A program made the position numbers and the translations under genes. Positions 60,351 to 64,000 of a stretch of 64,000 bases of DNA are shown piece by piece. Numbering within the stretch: the first letter of the stretch is position 1; every line of letters begins with the position of its first letter. The notes under the pieces are model-generated. The model saw nothing but the letters and a program-made list of their open reading frames with translations. It had not been told where the DNA came from and did not search any database. Source of the DNA: Halalkalibacillus halophilus DSM 18494 (lineage in GTDB: Bacteria > Bacillota > Bacilli > Bacillales > Alkalibacillaceae); assembly GCF_000423105.1 (NCBI RefSeq), contig NZ_KE383978.1, positions 157,135-221,134 on the forward strand. The letters run 5' to 3'.

Positions 60351-60379
60351 TTAGTGAAAGCATTTTCATGTGGTATAGT
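60351..60379 (+). promoter_or_regulatory. Promoter with cre-like overlap for the NSS transporter
   Basis: TTAGTG (60351-60356), a 17-nt spacer and extended -10 TGgTATAGT (60371-60379). TGAAAGCATTTTCA (60355-60368) between them resembles a cre site with its central CG changed, so CcpA binding is only possible. Confidence 0.5.
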
Positions 60380-60409
60380 GTTCAAAATATCATAAAGAGG
60401 TGAATAAGC

Positions 60410-61765
60410 ATGAATGATGCAAGTGGCATTGGCAATGACCAATGGAAAACTAGATTTGGATTTATGTTAGCTGCAATGGGTTCAGCAGTAGGACTTGGTA
60501 ATATATGGCGTTTCTCATATGTTGCAGGTGAGAACGGCGGGGCAACATTCTTGTTTGTGTACCTAGCTTTCATTCTATTAATCGGTATTCCATTACTATT
60601 AACAGAAACGAGTATAGGTAAGGCTGGAAAGATGGACGCAGTAGGTTCATTTAAAAAATTAGCTCCTAATACAAAATGGCACTTAGTAGGCTTAATGGGT
60701 GTATTCGGAGGAATACTAATCTTAAGCTTTTATATTGTCGTTTCGGGTTGGTCTTTATTTTATTTATATCAATATATAACCGGAGCTTTTTGGACGGAAC
60801 CAGATGGTGGTTTTGGCCAAGCGTTTGAAAGTTGGATTTCAAATCCGTTTGCACCATTGTTTTGGCAAGCACTTTTCCTTGGAATAACCTTGTTAATTGT
60901 TATGAATGGGATTAGTAAAGGGATTGAACGCGCTAATAATATTTTTATGCCAGCTTTAGCAATTTTAATGATTTTTATGGCGATCTATGGTCTGACTTTA
61001 GATGGAGCATCTGAAGGATTGGCTTTCTTATTTACTCCAGATTGGTCACAATTAGGAAACCCATCGATTTATGCAATGGCACTAGGTCAAGCATTCTTCT
61101 CCTTAAGTTTAGGGATTTGTGGGATGCTAACGTACAGTAGTTATTTAAAAGAAAAAGATCGTTTACCAGGAGCAACAGTCGGTATAGCGCTAATGGATAC
61201 TGTGTTTGCGGTTATCGCTGGTATTATGATTTTTACCGCTGTATTTAGTTTTGAAGTAGATACTGCTTCAGGCCCTCCATTAGTGTTTATTATCTTACCG
61301 AGTATCTTTGAAGGCATGCCAGCAGGTAATTTGATCGCAATAGTATTCTTCGTATTATTGACGATGGCGGCATTTTCTTCTGCTTTATCTTTATTAGAAC
61401 TGCCGGTTGCTTACGTTCATCGTACGTTAGGATTATCACGTAAAGCAGCAACGTTTGTGTGTAGTGGAATTATCTTCACACTAGGAATTGCCTCTTCTCT
61501 TGGATTTGGTATTTGGAGTGGCGTAGAATATAACGGAAATAACATTTTAGATATGATCGACAACTTTACGGCAAACCTGATCTTACCACTGGGTGGACTC
61601 TTAATGGCCATTTTCGTTGGTTGGTATGTCAAGCGTGATCAAGCCATTCAAATGAGTGAACTGCAATCAGCAGGGCTTCAAAATATCTGGTATACACTTG
61701 TTAGATACGTTATTCCAGTAGTAATGGCATTTATCTTATTTGCATCCTTGTTCGGATTTATGTAA
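60410..61765 (+). CDS. Sodium-dependent transporter of the NSS family (YhdH-like)
   Basis: 451 aa, about 11-12 helices. The first helix region, KTRFGFMLAAMGSAVGLGNIWRFSYVAGENGGATFLFVYL, carries the unwound G-x-G-N-x-W-R-F sodium and substrate site of the neurotransmitter:sodium symporter family. The substrate is probably an amino acid. Closest in layout to B. subtilis YhdH. AGAGGTG is the RBS. Single gene. Confidence 0.92.
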   Translation: MNDASGIGNDQWKTRFGFMLAAMGSAVGLGNIWRFSYVAGENGGATFLFVYLAFILLIGIPLLLTETSIGKAGKMDAVGSFKKLAPNTKWHLVGLMGVFGGILILSFYIVVSGWSLFYLYQYITGAFWTEPDGGFGQAFESWISNPFAPLFWQALFLGITLLIVMNGISKGIERANNIFMPALAILMIFMAIYGLTLDGASEGLAFLFTPDWSQLGNPSIYAMALGQAFFSLSLGICGMLTYSSYLKEKDRLPGATVGIALMDTVFAVIAGIMIFTAVFSFEVDTASGPPLVFIILPSIFEGMPAGNLIAIVFFVLLTMAAFSSALSLLELPVAYVHRTLGLSRKAATFVCSGIIFTLGIASSLGFGIWSGVEYNGNNILDMIDNFTANLILPLGGLLMAIFVGWYVKRDQAIQMSELQSAGLQNIWYTLVRYVIPVVMAFILFASLFGFM

Positions 61766-61820
61766 GAGCTAATGTGTATGTTATAATTTATTTGAACAAA
61801 TTTAGAGGAGACGGTTACAC

Positions 61821-62126
61821 ATGCCAGTATCTTATCAAGCCATTGTGCAAAAAATGAAAGAAGAATTAGCTGAGATTTCTTCTGATGCAACAGATGAGGA
61901 AGTAATCAAGCAATTTTACGCGATTCGCTCCCTTGCTGATGTCGTAATAGGTAGCTCAGGTCAGGAATTTAGACAGACTACTTACAAAGGCAAGCAAGAG
62001 AGTAGTAGCGAAATCTCTAATTTAGAAGCTGAAAAAATGGGAATCCCAAAAAAGGATACACCAGAGCAAAATAAAAACCGGCTTGATGCAGATGATGCAA
62101 ATGGCGATTCCTTGTTCGATTTTTAA
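61821..62126 (+). CDS. ywdI: DUF5327 protein (YwdI-like)
   Basis: 101 aa, soluble, acidic C-terminal half. SYQAIVQKMKEELAEISSDATDEEVIKQFYAIRSLADVVIG is the conserved helical part, and the tail (NKNRLDADDANGDSLFDF) looks disordered. The match to YwdI is supported by the YwdK-like gene 22 nt downstream, because ywdI and ywdK are near neighbours in B. subtilis. Function unknown. Confidence 0.75.
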   Translation: MPVSYQAIVQKMKEELAEISSDATDEEVIKQFYAIRSLADVVIGSSGQEFRQTTYKGKQESSSEISNLEAEKMGIPKKDTPEQNKNRLDADDANGDSLFDF

Positions 62127-62148
62127 GAGATAGAAAAGGGAGTTTGTA

Positions 62149-62520
62149 ATGAAATTATTATTAATGATCGGTGCGATTAGCGGCTTTATTACAGTTGCTC
62201 TAGGCGCATTCGGTGCTCACGGTTTAGAAAATCGGCTAAGTGAAAAGATGCTACAAACATGGGAAAAGGCAGTACAGTATCAAATGTTCCATACCATGGC
62301 AATTTTTATTGCAGGGATTTTACTGATTAGAACAGAAATCGGAATGTTTCAGGGTGCCGCGTGGGCATTCTTGATCGGAATTGTGCTTTTCTCAGGAAGT
62401 TTGTATATCTATTCCCTTACAAGTGCAAAGACGTTTGCGATGATTACACCAGTGGGAGGCTTAGCCTTCTTAGTTGGTTGGGCGATCTTAGCCTATGGAA
62501 TTACGCGAATGACTTTATAG
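62149..62520 (+). CDS. ywdK: DUF423 membrane protein (YwdK-like)
   Basis: 123 aa with four membrane helices. The hallmark of DUF423 is visible: GAFGAHGLENRLSEKMLQTWEKAVQYQMFHTMA, then FSGSLYIYSLT and TPVGGLAFLVGW. It forms an operon with ywdI. The biochemical role is not known. Confidence 0.88.
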   Translation: MKLLLMIGAISGFITVALGAFGAHGLENRLSEKMLQTWEKAVQYQMFHTMAIFIAGILLIRTEIGMFQGAAWAFLIGIVLFSGSLYIYSLTSAKTFAMITPVGGLAFLVGWAILAYGITRMTL

Positions 62521-62528
62521 AGTTCAAG

Positions 62529-62560
62529 GCTACTGACCTTTATGGTGAGTAGCTTTTTTT
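62529..62560 (+). terminator. Terminator of ywdIK
   Basis: Stem GCTACT/AGTAGC with inner ACC/GGT pairing (62529-62553), then TTTTTTTG. Confidence 0.8.
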
Positions 62561-62673
62561 GTCTGGTAGATAGTAAATTTTTGCTGGTTGTTCACGTTTT
62601 TATGTAAAATGAATCGTATAATGATGTAAAATAAAATTAATAGCGTTACATAGAATAGAAAGGAAGTTACTAG

Positions 62674-63084
62674 ATGAAACGTTTATTCATGCTAATACTT
62701 GTCGGGACTTTATTATGGAACATGTCATTGTCAGCTAGTGCAGACGAGGTGATGGATTATCGAATTGCGGTAGAAGATCATTGGTATGTCGTCCAAGATG
62801 ATTATGAATATATTAATTTACATTATGTCTTATTCACAATGGACGCTGTTTTTACGGAAGATGAAGCGGAGCGTGAACAGTGGACAAGCCAAGTGGACGA
62901 GACGGCAGCTGAGGAATTACATGAATTTTTCTATGCAGAAGAACTGGATAACTTGGAATATACAGAAGAAGTAAGGGACTATTTAGAAGCGAACTTTGAT
63001 GTAGAAGAAGATGAAGGTGGATTTTTCAGTGCCATTGGAGGTTTCTTTCGATCGATTGGAAATTTCTTTGCTAACTTATTCTAA
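62674..63084 (+). CDS. Small secreted acidic protein with amphipathic C-terminal tail
   Basis: 136 aa. A signal peptide, probably cleaved after SLSASA (about residue 23), leads to an acidic region with many E and D at 24-114. The last 22 residues repeat GGFF-x-x-IG-x-FF twice (GGFFSAIGGFFRSIG, then NFFANLF) and would form a hydrophobic amphipathic helix. No cysteines. The tail could insert into membranes or drive self-assembly; no family is recognised. AAAGGAAG RBS before the ATG. Single gene between ywdK and ywhD. Confidence 0.75.
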   Translation: MKRLFMLILVGTLLWNMSLSASADEVMDYRIAVEDHWYVVQDDYEYINLHYVLFTMDAVFTEDEAEREQWTSQVDETAAEELHEFFYAEELDNLEYTEEVRDYLEANFDVEEDEGGFFSAIGGFFRSIGNFFANLF

Positions 63085-63156
63085 AGGTCTCAGCTTTTCA
63101 TTGAATTTTGAATGTGGCACAATAGAACTGATGAAAGCTTAAAGGAGGTTCACGTC

Positions 63157-63690
63157 ATGAAAGAATTTAACACGAATGATCAAAGTGGAGATAAAAAAGA
63201 TAATCAATTCACGATTATGAAAGACGATCCAATTGACGGACACCCTGGTTATAGTGGTGGAGGAGCATTTAGTTTAGAGAACTTGTCCCCATTAATCGTG
63301 GATCCGAATGAAGATAAAGTGTGGGTCGACATGGGTGCGATGCATGCGAGAAGTGAAGTAGAGAAGCGAATTAAATTCGTCACAGATAAAGAAGAAGTTC
63401 CAAATGGCTTACCATATTGGATCGTTTGGGTTACAACAGAACGATCAGAGAAAGGCCCTTACTATTACGGAGTTGCTGCTAGCTATTTAGAAGTTGACCG
63501 ACCGGCAAAACGTGGGTACAAAATCTTAGCAGAACACGTGAATGGAATGGACAAATCTTTAAAAGGGCGTCATGTATTAGATAAAATTGATCCTCACTCC
63601 AAGAAACTTTTACGTGAATTCTTACAAGAGTTCAACCCACAATACTGGGAACTAGCAAGTGATGAGTTAAAAGCACTATTAGCTGACTAG
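63157..63690 (+). CDS. ywhD: YwhD-family protein
   Basis: 177 aa, close to the 170-residue length of B. subtilis YwhD. The sequence FTIMKDDPIDGHPGYSGGGAFSLENLSPLIVDPNE, then VWVDMGAMHARSEVEKRIKF and GRHVLDKIDPHSKKLLREFL fits the family, whose function is unknown. ATG 63157 follows AAAGGAGG at ideal spacing; the longer in-frame start is rejected. No terminator directly after the stop. Confidence 0.85.
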   Translation: MKEFNTNDQSGDKKDNQFTIMKDDPIDGHPGYSGGGAFSLENLSPLIVDPNEDKVWVDMGAMHARSEVEKRIKFVTDKEEVPNGLPYWIVWVTTERSEKGPYYYGVAASYLEVDRPAKRGYKILAEHVNGMDKSLKGRHVLDKIDPHSKKLLREFLQEFNPQYWELASDELKALLAD

Positions 63691-63736
63691 AAAATGGGTG
63701 AGATTTTGTCTTATTTGTGAACAATTCAAGTAAGGA

Positions 63737-63765
63737 TTGTACTTTAAATAAATCCTTTGTACAAT
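63737..63765 (+). promoter_or_regulatory. Orphan promoter downstream of ywhD
   Basis: TTGTAC (63737-63742), a 17-nt spacer and TACAAT (63760-63765). The only element before the terminator at 63807-63854 is a short non-coding stretch. Confidence 0.5.
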
Positions 63766-63771
63766 GAAATC

Positions 63772-63854
63772 AAACATGCGGTTTTATTCATGTTTTATTA
63801 GGACAGATAAACGCGGTTGGCGAACCTGGAAACGCCAACCGTGTTTATTTTTTT
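63772..63854 (+). ncRNA. Candidate small RNA of about 80 nt
   Basis: It begins about 7 nt after the orphan -10 and ends at a strong terminator. It would fold into a short AACATG/CATGTT hairpin followed by the 16-bp terminator stem. No RBS or sensible reading frame lies between. It might instead simply be a second promoter giving a terminated by-product. Confidence 0.35.
63807..63854 (+). terminator. Strong terminator
   Basis: A 16-bp stem, ATAAACGCGGTTGGCG with its complement at 63833-63848 (one G-U), a 10-nt loop and a T run. It lies 117 nt after the ywhD stop. Confidence 0.9.
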
Positions 63855-63879
63855 ATGTGGAAGTGGGTAGGTCGCGCTG

Positions 63880-64000
63880 CAATCAGTCGTTAACGCGATT
63901 CAATCAGTTGTTAGGAAGTCCAATCAGTTGTTAAAGCGATTCAATCAGTGGTTAGCACGGTGCAATCAGTTGTTAGGAAGTCCAATCAGTCGTTAGCACG
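63880..64000. repeat. Array of CAATCAGT units running off the window edge
   Basis: CAATCAG heads at 63880, 63901, 63921, 63942, 63963 and 63983 (steps 21, 20, 21, 21, 20). Tails alternate between GTTAGGAAGTC and forms such as GTTAACGCGATT, so the A/B pattern of the 27.8-kb array is kept. It continues past position 64000. Confidence 0.85.

Overview
The window comes from a low-GC Gram-positive bacterium of the Bacillaceae, most likely a halophilic or halotolerant one. The case rests on gene content (SinR, TasA/TapA/SipW, HutP with a hut operon, LipM, and YneR-, YwdI-, YwdK-, YwhD- and YerD-type proteins), strong GGAGG ribosome-binding sites, sigma-A promoters, very acidic exported lipoproteins, a BCCT osmolyte transporter and several probably sodium-coupled carriers. 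I see no rRNA, tRNA, prophage or CRISPR array. The species cannot be named from this sequence.

Layout. 1-9.1 kb: part of a kynurenine pathway (kynB cut by the window edge, kynU), a flavin reductase, p-aminobenzoate synthesis (pabA and a fused pabBC), threonine aldolase, a lytic transglycosylase, a HigBA-like toxin-antitoxin pair followed directly by a 150-bp MITE-like palindrome, and methionine gamma-lyase with a CcpA cre site. 9.3-18.9 kb: small metabolic and unknown genes, rarD, an ArsR-type regulator with its MFS exporter, typA and a TPR-GGDEF protein. 18.9-25.1 kb: an oligopeptide ABC transporter with its binding protein divergent from the permease and ATPase genes. 25.5-27.7 kb: kbl-tdh threonine catabolism. 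28-32 kb: TPR protein, BCCT transporter, thioesterase and PAS-GGDEF protein. 32-38 kb: hutPHUIG with a HutP-controlled attenuator.

39-43.5 kb is a compact biofilm-matrix locus: tasA-like, tapA, sipW, an LPXTG-anchored protein carrying a TasA-like motif, and a class D sortase, with sinR facing them. Four SinR-type palindromes lie upstream of the tasA-like gene. 43.7-45.7 kb: lipoate synthesis (lipM, lipA). 45.9-64 kb: DUF3243 protein, YerD-like glutamate synthase, cation/proton antiporter, TRAP transporter (QMP), TerC protein, an unusual P-loop ATPase, M29 aminopeptidase, XRE-TPR regulator, YjiH-like membrane protein, NSS transporter, ywdI-ywdK, a small secreted protein with an amphipathic tail, ywhD and a candidate small RNA.

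The most striking feature that the genes do not explain is a set of six short non-coding arrays between transcription units. They are built from about 20-bp units: a conserved head of roughly 7-13 nt followed by a variable tail. Four different head sequences are used, yet the spacing is always close to two helical turns. The second candidate system is the matrix locus with its own sortase, which suggests that TasA-type fibres may be tied covalently to the cell wall.
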